From positions 558,001 to 622,000 of the forward strand of contig NZ_BDDE01000013.1 in the NCBI RefSeq assembly GCF_008327685.1: a stretch of DNA of 64,000 nucleotides, given 5' to 3'. This stretch comes from Actinomadura sp. K4S16. GTDB lineage: Bacteria > Actinomycetota > Actinomycetes > Streptosporangiales > Streptosporangiaceae. Of the stretch, positions 1-8,950 are shown piece after piece. Numbering within the stretch: the first letter of the stretch is position 1; every line of letters starts with the position of its first letter. The notes beneath the pieces are model-generated. The model worked only from the letters and a program-made list of their open reading frames with translations, searched no databases and had not been told where the DNA came from. The position numbers were made by a program, and so were the translations under genes.

Positions 1-1545
1 GACGCGCTCGTCGAGCGGTCGTCCGGCCGCCGCTGGACCTACGAGCAGTTCTCCGACGACGTGGACGCCGTCGCGCTCGGCCTCCGCGACCTCGGCGTCG
101 TCAAGGGCGACCGGGTGGGCATCTGGGCGCCGAACTGCGCCGAGTGGATGCTCGTCCAGTACGCGACGGCCAAGCTCGGGGCGATCCTCGTCAACATCAA
201 CCCCGCCTACCGGGTGCACGAGCTGGAGTTCGTCCTCAACCAGGCGGGCATCCGGACGCTCGTCGCGGCACCGGTGTTCAAGACGTCCGACTACGCCGCG
301 ATGATCGAGCAGGTGCGGCCCAAGTGCGCCGCGCTGCGCGACGTCGTGCTCATCGGCACGCCCGGATGGGACGCGCTGCTGGAGGCGGGCCGCACCCCGG
401 CGCCGGGCGTGCTCGAGGAGATCGGGCGGACGCTCACCGCCGACGACCCGATCAACATCCAGTACACGTCCGGGACGACGGGGTTCCCCAAGGGCGCGAC
501 GCTGTCGCACCACAACATCCTGAACAACGGCTACTTCGTCGGCGAGCTGTGCGGCTACGACGAGGAGGACCGCATCTGCGTCCCCGTCCCCTTCTACCAC
601 TGCTTCGGCATGGTGATGGGCAACCTCGCGGCGACGAGCCACGGCGCGTGCATCGTGATCCCGGCGCCCGCGTTCGACCCGAAGGCGACGCTGGAGGCGG
701 TCGCGGCCGAGCGCTGCACCTCGCTGTACGGGGTGCCGACGATGTTCATCGCCGTCCTGAACGAGCCGTCGCTGACCGGGCTCGACCTGTCCGGCCTGCG
801 CACCGGGATCATGGCCGGGTCGCCGTGCCCGGTCGAGGTGATGAAGCAGGTCATCGAGCGGCTCGGGATGAGCGAGGTCGCGATCTGCTACGGCATGACC
901 GAGACGTCGCCGGTGTCCACGCAGACCCGCGCGGGCGACTCGCTGGAGCGCCGCGTGTCCACGGTCGGGACCGTGCTGCCGCACCTGGAGGTCAAGGTCG
1001 TCGACCCCGAGACGGGCGTGACCGTCCCGCGCGGCGTGCCCGGCGAGTTCTGCACGCGCGGCTACTCGGTGATGCTCGGCTACTGGAACGAGCCCGAGAA
1101 GACGGCGGAGGCCGTGGACGCCGCCCGCTGGATGCACACCGGCGACCTCGCGGTGATGGACGAGGAGGGCTACGTCAACATCACCGGCCGGATCAAGGAC
1201 ATGGTGATCCGGGGCGGGGAGAACATCTACCCGCGCGAGATCGAGGAGTTCCTCTACACCCATCCCGACATCGTCGACGCGCAGGTGATCGGCGTCCCGG
1301 ACGAGAAGTACGGCGAGGAGCTGATGGCCTGGGTGCGGCTCCGCGAGGGCGTGCCGGGCCTGACCGCGGGCGAGCTGCGCGCGTTCTGCGAGGGCAAGCT
1401 CGCCCACTACAAGATCCCCCGCTACGTGCACGTGGTGGAGGAGTTCCCGATGACGGTCACCGGCAAGATCCGCAAGGTGCAGATGCGCGCCGAGGCGGTC
1501 GACATCCTCGGCCTGGAGGACGTCGCCGCGGCACGGCACGCCTAG
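1..1545 (+). CDS. Acyl-CoA synthetase (AMP-binding), 5' end outside window
   Basis: Activates a fatty or aromatic carboxylic acid through an acyl-AMP intermediate and transfers it to CoA. The reading frame is open from base 1, so the N-terminus lies upstream; the first GTG inside the window (61) is internal, because the preceding codons already read as the family's conserved N-terminal region (RRWTYEQF). The P-loop YTSGTTGFPKGA, the YGMTETSP motif, the GRIKDMVIRGGENIYPREIE hinge region and the C-terminal catalytic lysine motif TVTGKIRK are all present. This is the fatty-acyl-CoA synthetase (FadD) branch rather than the acyl-AMP ligase branch. The substrate cannot be read from the sequence. 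A GAF-LuxR regulator follows 54 bp downstream. Confidence 0.93.
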   Translation, partial: DALVERSSGRRWTYEQFSDDVDAVALGLRDLGVVKGDRVGIWAPNCAEWMLVQYATAKLGAILVNINPAYRVHELEFVLNQAGIRTLVAAPVFKTSDYAAMIEQVRPKCAALRDVVLIGTPGWDALLEAGRTPAPGVLEEIGRTLTADDPINIQYTSGTTGFPKGATLSHHNILNNGYFVGELCGYDEEDRICVPVPFYHCFGMVMGNLAATSHGACIVIPAPAFDPKATLEAVAAERCTSLYGVPTMFIAVLNEPSLTGLDLSGLRTGIMAGSPCPVEVMKQVIERLGMSEVAICYGMTETSPVSTQTRAGDSLERRVSTVGTVLPHLEVKVVDPETGVTVPRGVPGEFCTRGYSVMLGYWNEPEKTAEAVDAARWMHTGDLAVMDEEGYVNITGRIKDMVIRGGENIYPREIEEFLYTHPDIVDAQVIGVPDEKYGEELMAWVRLREGVPGLTAGELRAFCEGKLAHYKIPRYVHVVEEFPMTVTGKIRKVQMRAEAVDILGLEDVAAARHA

Positions 1546-1599
1546 GTTCGTCCATCTCCGGACTTTCGTGCCGGGGGTCCGGCAGGGCATTCTCGGAAC

Positions 1600-2421
1600 A
1601 TGGGCGATGACGTGGGAGCCGTCCGGTCGGCGGTGCTGACGCTGCAGCGCACCACCGGCCTGCCCATGGTGTTCGGCGGCGCGCTCAGCGGCCAGGACCG
1701 GCTGGTGATCACCGAGCTGGTCGGCAACACGACCGACTCGCTGAACGGCCTCGTCGTGCGGCACGGCAACGGGCTCGGCGGCAAGGCGATGGCCATGGGG
1801 CGCCCCGCCTGGGTCAGCAACTACCCGTGCTCGGCGTCGATCAGCCACGACTACGACAAGCCCGTCGGGCGCGAGGGGCTGCTGTCGATCGTCGCGGTCC
1901 CGATCGTCGTGCGGCGGCGCGTCCGCGGCGTCCTCTACGGCGCGCTGCGCGAGCCCCTCTCGCTCGCCGACCGCGTCGTGGGCGCGGCCGTGGAGGCGGC
2001 GCGCGACCTCGAGCAGGACCTCGCCGTCCAGGACCGGGCCGACGAGGCGCTGGCGCGGACGCCGCCCGGCACCTCGGCGGCGCGCTGGGAGGAGGTCCGG
2101 GCCGTGCACGCCGAGCTGCGGGCCCTCGCCGAGCAGGTCCGCGACCTGCCGACCCGCGACCGGCTCCGGGAGGCGTCGCTGCGCCTCGCGGCGGCCGGGC
2201 TGGGCGAGCCGGACGCGGCGCCGCGCCCCGTGCTGTCGCCCCGCGAGCTGGACGTCCTGTCGTACGTCGCGATCGGCTGCACCAACGCGGAGGCCGGCGA
2301 GCGCCTCGGGCTGCTGCCGGAGACGGTGAAGAGCTACCTGCGGTCGGCGATGCGCAAGCTCGACAGTCACACCCGGCTGGAGGCCGTGACCGCCGCCCGC
2401 CGCGCCGGGCTGCTCCCCTGA
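1600..2421 (+). CDS. GAF domain / LuxR-type HTH transcriptional regulator
   Basis: A 273-residue one-component regulator. Residues about 5-145 form a GAF-like ligand-sensing domain (GNTTDSLNGLVVRHGNGLGG and the VPIVVRRRVRGVLYG strand pattern). The C-terminal 65 residues are a LuxR/NarL helix-turn-helix (LSPRELDVLSYVAIGCTNAE...ETVKSYLRSAMRKL). Genes of this layout often sit beside acyl-CoA synthetases and acyl-CoA dehydrogenases in actinomycetes, and here it follows one directly, so it may respond to an acyl or aromatic ligand; that is inference. The last 55 bp overlap the convergent MFS gene. Confidence 0.85.
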   Translation: MGDDVGAVRSAVLTLQRTTGLPMVFGGALSGQDRLVITELVGNTTDSLNGLVVRHGNGLGGKAMAMGRPAWVSNYPCSASISHDYDKPVGREGLLSIVAVPIVVRRRVRGVLYGALREPLSLADRVVGAAVEAARDLEQDLAVQDRADEALARTPPGTSAARWEEVRAVHAELRALAEQVRDLPTRDRLREASLRLAAAGLGEPDAAPRPVLSPRELDVLSYVAIGCTNAEAGERLGLLPETVKSYLRSAMRKLDSHTRLEAVTAARRAGLLP

Positions 2422-3818
2422 TCCTCGCGCCGCGCCGCCCTGCGCCCCGCGAACGAGGCGCCGGTCGCGGCGAGCGCCGTCCCGCCGAAGCCGAGCATCA
2501 CGGCGGTGAACGCCGGGCCGTGGCCGCCGGGGACGCCGAGGTACAGGGTCCCGAAGACGGCGACGCCCGCGACGCCCGCGAGCTGGAAGTTCATGTTGAC
2601 CAGCCCGCTTAGGTCCGCCGCGTACCGGTCCGGGACGTGCGCCGTCAGCCGCCCGAGCTGCGGCGCGAACCCGAGTCCGAGGCCGAGCCCGCCGAACCCG
2701 AGGAGCACGGCGAGCACCGCCCCGTCCGCGCGGGTCAGCCCCACCGCGGCGTACACCGACGCGAGGAGCAGGTAGCCGGCGACGGGCGCGCGGGCGGCCA
2801 GGCGGGCGGGGAGGCGCGGGACGAGCGGCCCTCCGACCCCGAACGCGGCGACCCAGGGCACGAGCACCAGGCCGGAGAACAGGGCGCTGTGCCCCAGCCC
2901 GTCCTGCAGGTAGAGGGCGAGGACGAACATCATCGCGTAGTAGGTGCCGGTGGCCGCGCCGAGGGCGCCGAGGGTCCACGCCACGACCGGGCGGCCGAGC
3001 ACGCCCGGGGCCAGCAGCGGGGACTCGACGCGCCGCTGCCGCCTGACGAACAGGGCGGTCACCGGCACGCAGGCCGCGAGCGACGCCCACGTCCACGGCG
3101 GCCAGCCCGCCTCGCGCCCGAACAGCAGGGGAACGACGGCCAGGAGCGCCGCCGCCGACAGCAGGGCCGCCCCGCCGAGGTCGAGGCGCGCGCCGCGGCC
3201 GCCCGCGTCCGCCGGGAGCAGCCGCGCCCCGGCCGCGAGCAGCGCGATCCCGGCCGGCACGTTGACCAGGAAGACCGGGCGCCAGCCGAGCCCGCCCACG
3301 TCGGCCGAGACCAGCACGCCGCCGAGCACCTGGCCCGCGACCGCGCCGCCGGACAGCGCCACGGCGAGCAGTCCCTGCGCCCGCGCCCGTGCCGGGCCGG
3401 TGAAGTGGAGCTGGATGCCGGACAGGACCTGAGGCACCATCAGCGCCCCGGCCGCGCCCTGCACCAGCCGCGCGGCGACGAGCGCGCCGGTGGAGGGGGC
3501 CAGCCCGCACGCGAGCGAGGCGGCGGTGAACGCGCCGAGCCCGAGCAGGAACATCCGCCGGTGGCCGCGCGCCTGCCCGAGCCGGGCACCGGTCACCAGC
3601 AGGACGGCGTACGCGAGCGTGTAGCCGGAGACGACCAGTTCGAGGCCGCCGGCGGACGGGCGCAGGTCCTCCTCGACGGCCGGACCGGCGACGTTCACGA
3701 CGGCGATGTCGATGTTGACGATGAACTGCCCGGCGAGCAGGACCGCGAGCATGAGCGCGGGCCGGCGGGGGCCGGTGGTCGGGGGCCCGGACACGGAGGT
3801 GTGATCGATCGAGGGCAT
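2367..3818 (-). CDS. MFS drug-efflux transporter (DHA2 family)
   Basis: A roughly 483-residue membrane exporter with about 14 predicted transmembrane segments. It has the family motifs near the N-terminus (VNIDIAVVNVAGPAVEEDL) and motif A-like GARLGQARGHRRMF in the first cytoplasmic loop. The start at 3818 (MPSIDHTS) is chosen because the first membrane helix begins about 20 residues later; the frame stays open to a GTG/ATG near 4001, but the extra 61 residues are low-complexity and resemble shadow coding. No good Shine-Dalgarno is visible, so the start is uncertain. Its 3' end overlaps the convergent LuxR gene by 55 bp. The substrate is unknown. Confidence 0.85.
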   Translation of the reverse strand: MPSIDHTSVSGPPTTGPRRPALMLAVLLAGQFIVNIDIAVVNVAGPAVEEDLRPSAGGLELVVSGYTLAYAVLLVTGARLGQARGHRRMFLLGLGAFTAASLACGLAPSTGALVAARLVQGAAGALMVPQVLSGIQLHFTGPARARAQGLLAVALSGGAVAGQVLGGVLVSADVGGLGWRPVFLVNVPAGIALLAAGARLLPADAGGRGARLDLGGAALLSAAALLAVVPLLFGREAGWPPWTWASLAACVPVTALFVRRQRRVESPLLAPGVLGRPVVAWTLGALGAATGTYYAMMFVLALYLQDGLGHSALFSGLVLVPWVAAFGVGGPLVPRLPARLAARAPVAGYLLLASVYAAVGLTRADGAVLAVLLGFGGLGLGLGFAPQLGRLTAHVPDRYAADLSGLVNMNFQLAGVAGVAVFGTLYLGVPGGHGPAFTAVMLGFGGTALAATGASFAGRRAARREDQGSSPARRAAVTASSRV

Positions 3819-4294
3819 GGAGGGACAACCCCGGCCGCCGCCACCGGGTTGCGGCGGGCACGCCGACGGGGCCCGTACGGGCCGGTGAACACCGCGGGGC
3901 CGCGCGGTCTTCGGCGGATCGGGCCCGGCGACGGGGTCAGCGGCGTGGGCGTCGTCCAGTGCAGATCGGCCCCCGCGGCGCACTGCCTGGTCGACCGTCA
4001 CCGCACGCCGGCTGCGCCGGGCCGTGATCGCTCGGCCGTCCCGCCTGTTCCCCGGGCTGGGACGTCCGGCCCCCGAATCGCAGTGACGACGGTAACACCT
4101 CTCCGAAGACGTTCGGCGCCCCTCGCCGCCGGCTCCAGGGCATCACTTACGACCTTCCGGCAAGACGGCTGATGTCAGCGGGACGACCCCCGTCAGTGGC
4201 CCGACCTGCGGCGCTGTGCCCGGTCCCTAAAACGGACCACTCGGGTGAGCCGATTGTGATCCCATAGCATCCCCCTACCCGCCCAAAACCCCGA
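3819..4294. other. Intergenic region, no gene seen
   Basis: About 475 bp between divergent genes. Frames here are short, or are extensions of neighbours without family similarity. The MFS promoter must lie on the left side and the deacetylase promoter on the extreme right. I see no RNA gene or strong hairpin. Confidence 0.5.
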
Positions 4295-4310
4295 TAGCGT
4301 GGGACTTGTG
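4295..4310 (+). promoter_or_regulatory. Leaderless promoter of the polysaccharide deacetylase
   Basis: TAGCGT at 4295-4300 fits the actinobacterial TANNNT -10 consensus. It would start transcription at about 4307, directly at the GTG codon 4308, with no ribosome binding site in between. This supports a leaderless mRNA and the 4308 start over the in-frame GTG at 4299. Confidence 0.5.
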
Positions 4311-5144
4311 GAGGTTGAGGACTCAGGCCGGACATCTCGCCGCAAAGCTCTCTGGTTGATGGGGGCAGCCGCCGGACTCACGGCCCTCGGCGCGGACAGC
4401 GCGCGCCCGCCGCACGGGACCGGGAAGCCCGCGTGGGCCGTACCGACCCCCCGCGCGCGGCCGGTCATCCATCCGACGCCGACGCCCACCCCGACGCCGA
4501 CGCCCCGGCCCGCCCCGTGGACGCCGGCCAAGCTCACCGCGGTGGAGAAGCCCGTCCGCGAGCTGACGCAGCTGAACCCTCCGCCGCCCCCGCAGTCGAT
4601 CGCCCTCACGATCGACGACGGCCCGAGCCCCCTGTGGACGCCCCGGGTGCTCGACCTGCTGGCCGAGCACGGGATCCACGCCACGTTCTTCGTCATCGGC
4701 GAGCAGGTGAAGGAGTTCCCCAAGCTCACCCGCCGCATCGCCGACGCCGGCCACCAGATCTGCAACCACACGCAGACGCACCCGATCAGCATCGGGAGCA
4801 TGGCGCGCAAGCGGGTCCGCAAGGAGATCGTCGAGGCGCACGACCGGATCGCCGACGTCACCGGCGTCGTCCCCCAGTTCTTCCGCTCCCCCGGCGGCGC
4901 GTGGTCGAAGACGATCCTGGAGCTGGTGGCCGAGCACGGCATGCTCCCGATCGACTGGGCGGTCGACCCGCGCGACTGGGCCCGTCCCGGCGTCGGGCAC
5001 ATCCGCCGGACGCTCATGAAGGGCAAGGCCGGCAACATCATGCTGTGCCACGACGGCGGCGGCGACCGCTCGCAGACCCTCAAGGCGCTGGACACCGTCA
5101 TCCCGAAGATGAAGAAGCGCGGCCTGACCTTCGTCGCGCTCTGA
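4308..5144 (+). CDS. Polysaccharide deacetylase (NodB domain), probably Tat-exported
   Basis: An extracytoplasmic carbohydrate esterase family 4 enzyme of about 278 residues that removes N- or O-acetyl groups from a glycan, probably peptidoglycan or another wall polymer. The N-terminus carries a twin-arginine-like signal (SRRKALWLMG followed by an Ala-rich stretch). A PTPTPTPTP linker follows, then the NodB domain: TIDDGPSP (catalytic and metal Asp), NHTQTHP (metal His pair), RSPGGAW, DWAVDPRDWARPG and LCHDGGGDRSQT. All five CE4 motifs are intact, so it should be active. It stands alone between divergent and convergent neighbours. Confidence 0.9.
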   Translation: MEVEDSGRTSRRKALWLMGAAAGLTALGADSARPPHGTGKPAWAVPTPRARPVIHPTPTPTPTPTPRPAPWTPAKLTAVEKPVRELTQLNPPPPPQSIALTIDDGPSPLWTPRVLDLLAEHGIHATFFVIGEQVKEFPKLTRRIADAGHQICNHTQTHPISIGSMARKRVRKEIVEAHDRIADVTGVVPQFFRSPGGAWSKTILELVAEHGMLPIDWAVDPRDWARPGVGHIRRTLMKGKAGNIMLCHDGGGDRSQTLKALDTVIPKMKKRGLTFVAL

Positions 5145-5163
5145 CCGTGCTCGCGCCGGCCCC

Positions 5164-6012
5164 TCACCGGAGGCCCGCGAAGAGGTCGTCCTCGGGGAGT
5201 TCCGTGGCGACGCGGGAGCGGGCCAGGTGGTAGTCCTCGGTCGGCCAGACGGCGCGTTCCACGTCGCGCGGATGGGCCATGAAGCCCGCGTTCGGGTCGA
5301 TCTGCGTGGCGTGCGCCCGCAGGGCCTCGTCCCGGACGGCGAAGTGGTCCGCGCAGTGGACGCGGGTGGTGATGTCGAGCTTCGGCGCGGTGTCCGGCCA
5401 GTCGGCGAGGATCGGCCCTATGCCCGACTCCAGGCCGCGCTCGGTCATCCCGTCGTGCAGCGCCTGGAACCACTCCTTCGAGAAGGCGCCCTGGTAGTAG
5501 AGCTTCTCCGGCCGCCACGGCCCGCCCGTCCCCGGGTAGCGGGACGGGTCGGCGGACGCCTCGAACGCCTCCACCGTCACCTCGTGCGTCCTGACATGGT
5601 CGGGATGCGGGTACCCGCCCGTCTCGTCGTAGGTGACGACCACGTGCGGACGGAACTCGCGGATGAGCGCCACGAGCGGGCGGGCCGCCTCGGCGAGGGG
5701 CGTGCGCGCGAAGCAGCCGTCCGGCAGGGGCTCGCCGGGGGCGGGCAGACCCGAGTCGACGAAGCCGAGGAACCGCTGCCGGACGCCGAGGATCCTGCGC
5801 GCGGCCTCCATCTCCGCCCGCCGGACCGCCGGCAGGTCCGCCCTGGTCTCGGGCCGGTCCATCGCGGGGTTGAGCACGTCGCCGCGCTCCCCGCCCGTGC
5901 AGGTCGCGACCAGGACGTCCACTCCCTCGGCCGCGTACTTGGCGAGCGTGGCGGCGCCCTTGCTCGACTCGTCGTCGGGATGCGCGTGCACGCTGAGCAG
6001 CCGGAACCTCAT
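5164..6012 (-). CDS. mca: Mycothiol S-conjugate amidase Mca
   Basis: A 282-residue LmbE-family zinc amidase. It cleaves mycothiol S-conjugates to release glucosaminyl-inositol and an exportable mercapturic acid, as part of actinobacterial detoxification. The zinc-binding motif AHPDDESSKG near the N-terminus and HPDH at about residue 143 are intact. The start ATG at 6012 has a good GGAAGGAG site; the long upstream extension of the frame is shadow of the MFS gene. It overlaps the MFS gene by 4 bp (ATGA), so the two are translationally coupled: exporter plus mercapturate-forming enzyme makes a coherent detoxification operon. Confidence 0.93.
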   Translation of the reverse strand: MRFRLLSVHAHPDDESSKGAATLAKYAAEGVDVLVATCTGGERGDVLNPAMDRPETRADLPAVRRAEMEAARRILGVRQRFLGFVDSGLPAPGEPLPDGCFARTPLAEAARPLVALIREFRPHVVVTYDETGGYPHPDHVRTHEVTVEAFEASADPSRYPGTGGPWRPEKLYYQGAFSKEWFQALHDGMTERGLESGIGPILADWPDTAPKLDITTRVHCADHFAVRDEALRAHATQIDPNAGFMAHPRDVERAVWPTEDYHLARSRVATELPEDDLFAGLR

Positions 6013-7424
6013 CGGTGCTCCTTCCGGGACGGGTAGAAGAGGGCGGGGACGAGGGTCAGGGCGGACAGGGCGACCGCCCACCAGAAGGTGTGGCCGTAGG
6101 CGGCCGCGGGGGCGTGCCCGTCCAGGGAGCGCTGCAGGACGACCGCGAGGACCGCGGTGCCCAGCGAGCCGCCGACCCGGTTGACGGTGTTGACGGCCCC
6201 GGCGGCGCGGGCCACCTCGTGGCGCTCGACGCCGGCGTAGACCGCGGCCATGCCGGGCGCCATGACGACTCCGAGTCCCGCGCCCCGGACGACCAGCGAC
6301 GCGACGAGGAGCCATCCCGCCGGGGACGAGCCCAGTTGGGTGAAGGCGACCGTCCCGGCGAGGGTGAGCAGGATGCCGGTCAGGATCAGCGGCCGGGGCG
6401 CCATGCGGTCGGCCAGCCGGCTCGCGAAGAACGTGGCGGCGGCCGTCCCGAGGGCCTGCGGGGCGAGCAGCAGGCCCGCCTCCAGCGCGGACGCGTGCTC
6501 CACCTGCTGGTAGTAGAGCGGCAGCAGGAGCAGGGAGCCGTAGAGGGCGGCGCCCTGCAGGAACGAGTTCGCCGTTGCGACCGCGAAGCCGCGCCGGGCG
6601 AACAGGCGCAGGTCGATCAGAGCCGCTGCGCGGCGGCGCAAGGCGTGCGCGACGTAGCCGAGCACGAGCGCCGCGCCGGCTAGCAGCGGCAAGGCGACAC
6701 GGAGGGCGCCGAAGCCCTCGCCGCCGGCCTCGGAGAAGCCGTAGACGAGTGCGGCCAGGCCGGGGGACAGGAGCGCCAGGCCCAGGACGTCCAGCCTGTC
6801 GCCGCCGGTCCCTCGCCCGGTGTCGGACGGGATGTGGCGGCCCGCCAGCACCAGGGTCAGCAGGCCCAGCGGGACGTTCACCAGGAACATCCAGCGCCAG
6901 TCGAGCCGGTCGACGATCAGCCCGCCGAGGACCGGGCCGAGGACCGGCGCGAACGTCAGCGGCAGGACGGTGATGCCGAAGACGCGCCCGAGGCGGGCGG
7001 GCCCGGCGGCCCGGACGACGATCGACTGCCCGATCGGCTGGATCAGGCCCCCGCCGACGCCCTGGAGCACGCGGAAGAGAATCAGGCTCCCGGCCGACCA
7101 TGCGAGGCCGCAGAGGGCGGACCCGGCGGCGAACAGGGCGACGGAGACCATCCACATCCTGCGGGCGCCGAACCGGTCGCTCGCCCAGCCCGCCAGCGGC
7201 ATCACCATCGAGACGGCGAGGAGGTATCCGGCCGACACCCATTGCAGCGTGGCGGGCGGGCTGCGGAAGTCGCGGGCGATCGAGTCCAGGCCGACCGTCA
7301 CGATCGTCGTGTCGAGCAGGGCGAGTACCGGGCCGAGGACCAGGACGAACGACGCCTTCAGCAGCGCCGGGTCCAGCCTCTCGGCCGGTCGGGGCGCGGC
7401 GGGGGCGCGAACGGGTGCGGTCAT
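6009..7424 (-). CDS. MFS multidrug exporter (DHA2 / EmrB-QacA type)
   Basis: A 471-residue exporter with about 14 transmembrane helices. Family motifs seen are LALLDTTIVTVGLDSIARDF in helix 1, GWASDRFGARRMW (motif A), FRVLQGVGGGLIQP and GPVLGGLIVDRLDWRWMFLV (motif C/antiporter signature region). The start at 7424 is fixed by TTGGAGGACGCCGC-ATG. The gene is co-transcribed with mca downstream. Its promoter region carries an unusually elaborate palindrome (7437-7480), so it is likely under tight repressor control, although no TetR or MarR gene is adjacent. Confidence 0.93.
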   Translation of the reverse strand: MTAPVRAPAAPRPAERLDPALLKASFVLVLGPVLALLDTTIVTVGLDSIARDFRSPPATLQWVSAGYLLAVSMVMPLAGWASDRFGARRMWMVSVALFAAGSALCGLAWSAGSLILFRVLQGVGGGLIQPIGQSIVVRAAGPARLGRVFGITVLPLTFAPVLGPVLGGLIVDRLDWRWMFLVNVPLGLLTLVLAGRHIPSDTGRGTGGDRLDVLGLALLSPGLAALVYGFSEAGGEGFGALRVALPLLAGAALVLGYVAHALRRRAAALIDLRLFARRGFAVATANSFLQGAALYGSLLLLPLYYQQVEHASALEAGLLLAPQALGTAAATFFASRLADRMAPRPLILTGILLTLAGTVAFTQLGSSPAGWLLVASLVVRGAGLGVVMAPGMAAVYAGVERHEVARAAGAVNTVNRVGGSLGTAVLAVVLQRSLDGHAPAAAYGHTFWWAVALSALTLVPALFYPSRKEHR

Positions 7425-7436
7425 GCGGCGTCCTCC

Positions 7437-7506
7437 AAGTAAGTTGAGTGGGCCTAAATTTAGGCTCAACCAACTTACTTGGTCAACACTATTTTTAGGT
7501 TCGACC
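7437..7506. promoter_or_regulatory. 44-bp concentric palindrome plus direct repeat upstream of the MFS-mca operon
   Basis: Outer arms AAGTAAGTTG (7437-7446) and CAACTTACTT (7471-7480) share the exact centre of an inner perfect palindrome GCCTAAATTTAGGC (7452-7465). A further direct repeat, TTTAGGCTCAACC (7459-7471) and TTTAGGTTCGACC (7494-7506), recurs 35 bp apart. The AT content is far above the surroundings. The outer arm almost touches the ribosome binding site of the MFS gene, so a bound repressor would block transcription. The cognate regulator is not identifiable here. Confidence 0.75.
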
Positions 7507-7636
7507 TATCCGAGCGAGGACCGGGGGCCGGGGGTGTACTCAGCTACACCCCACGCTCGGGTTGCGGGCACACTGTGCTCGGGGGCCGCCGCCAGAAGAC
7601 TGGACTCCAGACGGCAAGCGACCCGCGGAGGATCCG

Positions 7637-8950
7637 GTGGACGGTGGACTGGTGCAAGAGACACGGCTGCAACGGCATGTGCGGGCCCCCTGGCGCGGGC
7701 TGGCGCTCTGGCTGCTCGGCATCCCCGCGACCCTCGTCGGCCTGTGGTTCATCACGGTCGTCTCGATGATCACGAGCTTCGTCGGGGTGCTGCTGTTCCC
7801 GTCCTCGACGATGCTGCTGCGCGAGCGGCTCGACGCGTACCGGGTCCGCATCAACCGGTGGACCGACGTCCGGATCGCGCGGCCGTACCTGCCCGAACCG
7901 GAGCAGGAGCCCGGCCTGAGCGGCATGTTCAAGCGGTTCATCGCGCTGATCAGCGATCCGGCCACCTGGCGGGACTACCTGTGGGTCCTCACCGACCCGG
8001 TCGTCTCGGTCTTCACCGCGGCGCTGCCCGGCCTGCTGATCCTCTACGGGCTGTGGGGGTACGTGCTCGCCGCCTTCGCCGGCGACATGATCGGGCACTA
8101 CGGCGGCAGCGACTGGTACGCCTACGTCCACGTCACCGAGGGGTACGGCCGCGACACCGGGCGGGTGCTGTCCACCGTGGTCGTCGCCACCGCGTGCATC
8201 GCCGCCGGGTACCTGATCGGCCCGAAGATGCTGACCGCGTACGGGCACTGGGGCCGCACCATCCTCGGCCCGACGAAGAAGTCCGAGCTCGCGCTGCGCG
8301 TCCAGCACCTCACCGAGACCCGGTCCGAGGCCGTGGACGCCTCCGCCGCCGAACTGCGCCGCATCGAGCGCGACCTGCACGACGGCGCGCAGGCCCGGCT
8401 CGTCGCTATGGGGATGAGCCTCGGCGCGATCGAGCACCTGCTCGACAAGGACCCGGAGAAGGCCCGCATCCTGCTCGCCGAGACCCGCGCCTCGTCGGCG
8501 AAGGCGCTGCACGAGCTGCGCGACCTCGTCCGCGGCATCCACCCGCCGGTGCTCGCCGACCGCGGCATCGGGGACGCGGTCCGGGCCCTCGCACTCGACC
8601 ACCCGCTGGACGTCGAGGTGTCCGCCGACCTGCCGGCGCGCCCCGAGCCGCCGGTCGAGTCCGCCGCCTACTTCGCGGTCTCGGAGATCCTCACCAACGC
8701 GGCCAAGCACTCCGGCGCGTCCCGCGTCTGGGTCGACATGCGGTACGAGGACGGCATGCTGCGGATCAGCGTCACCGACGACGGCCGCGGCGGCGCGAGC
8801 CTGGAGGGCGGCTCGGGGCTGCGCGGGATCGAGCGGCGAATCGGTACATTCGACGGCGTGCTCGCCCTCAACTCCCCCGTGGGCGGCCCGACCATCGTGA
8901 CCCTGGAGCTGCCTTGCGCGTTGTCCTCGCCGAAGACCTCGCTCTCCTGA
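7637..8950 (+). CDS. Sensor histidine kinase, NarL/DesK type (HisKA_3)
   Basis: A membrane sensor kinase of about 437 residues. The N-terminal half has about four transmembrane segments with a periplasmic loop around YGGSDWYAYVHVTEGYGRD. The dimerisation/phosphoacceptor box is RRIERDLHDGAQARLVAMG (His near residue 248), and the ATPase domain has SEILTNAAKHS, DDGRGG and GSGLRGIERR. The GTG start at 7637 follows GGAGGATCC; longer in-frame extensions lack a site. Its 3' end overlaps the response regulator by 37 bp, so they form one operon. The signal is unknown. Confidence 0.92.
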   Translation: MDGGLVQETRLQRHVRAPWRGLALWLLGIPATLVGLWFITVVSMITSFVGVLLFPSSTMLLRERLDAYRVRINRWTDVRIARPYLPEPEQEPGLSGMFKRFIALISDPATWRDYLWVLTDPVVSVFTAALPGLLILYGLWGYVLAAFAGDMIGHYGGSDWYAYVHVTEGYGRDTGRVLSTVVVATACIAAGYLIGPKMLTAYGHWGRTILGPTKKSELALRVQHLTETRSEAVDASAAELRRIERDLHDGAQARLVAMGMSLGAIEHLLDKDPEKARILLAETRASSAKALHELRDLVRGIHPPVLADRGIGDAVRALALDHPLDVEVSADLPARPEPPVESAAYFAVSEILTNAAKHSGASRVWVDMRYEDGMLRISVTDDGRGGASLEGGSGLRGIERRIGTFDGVLALNSPVGGPTIVTLELPCALSSPKTSLS

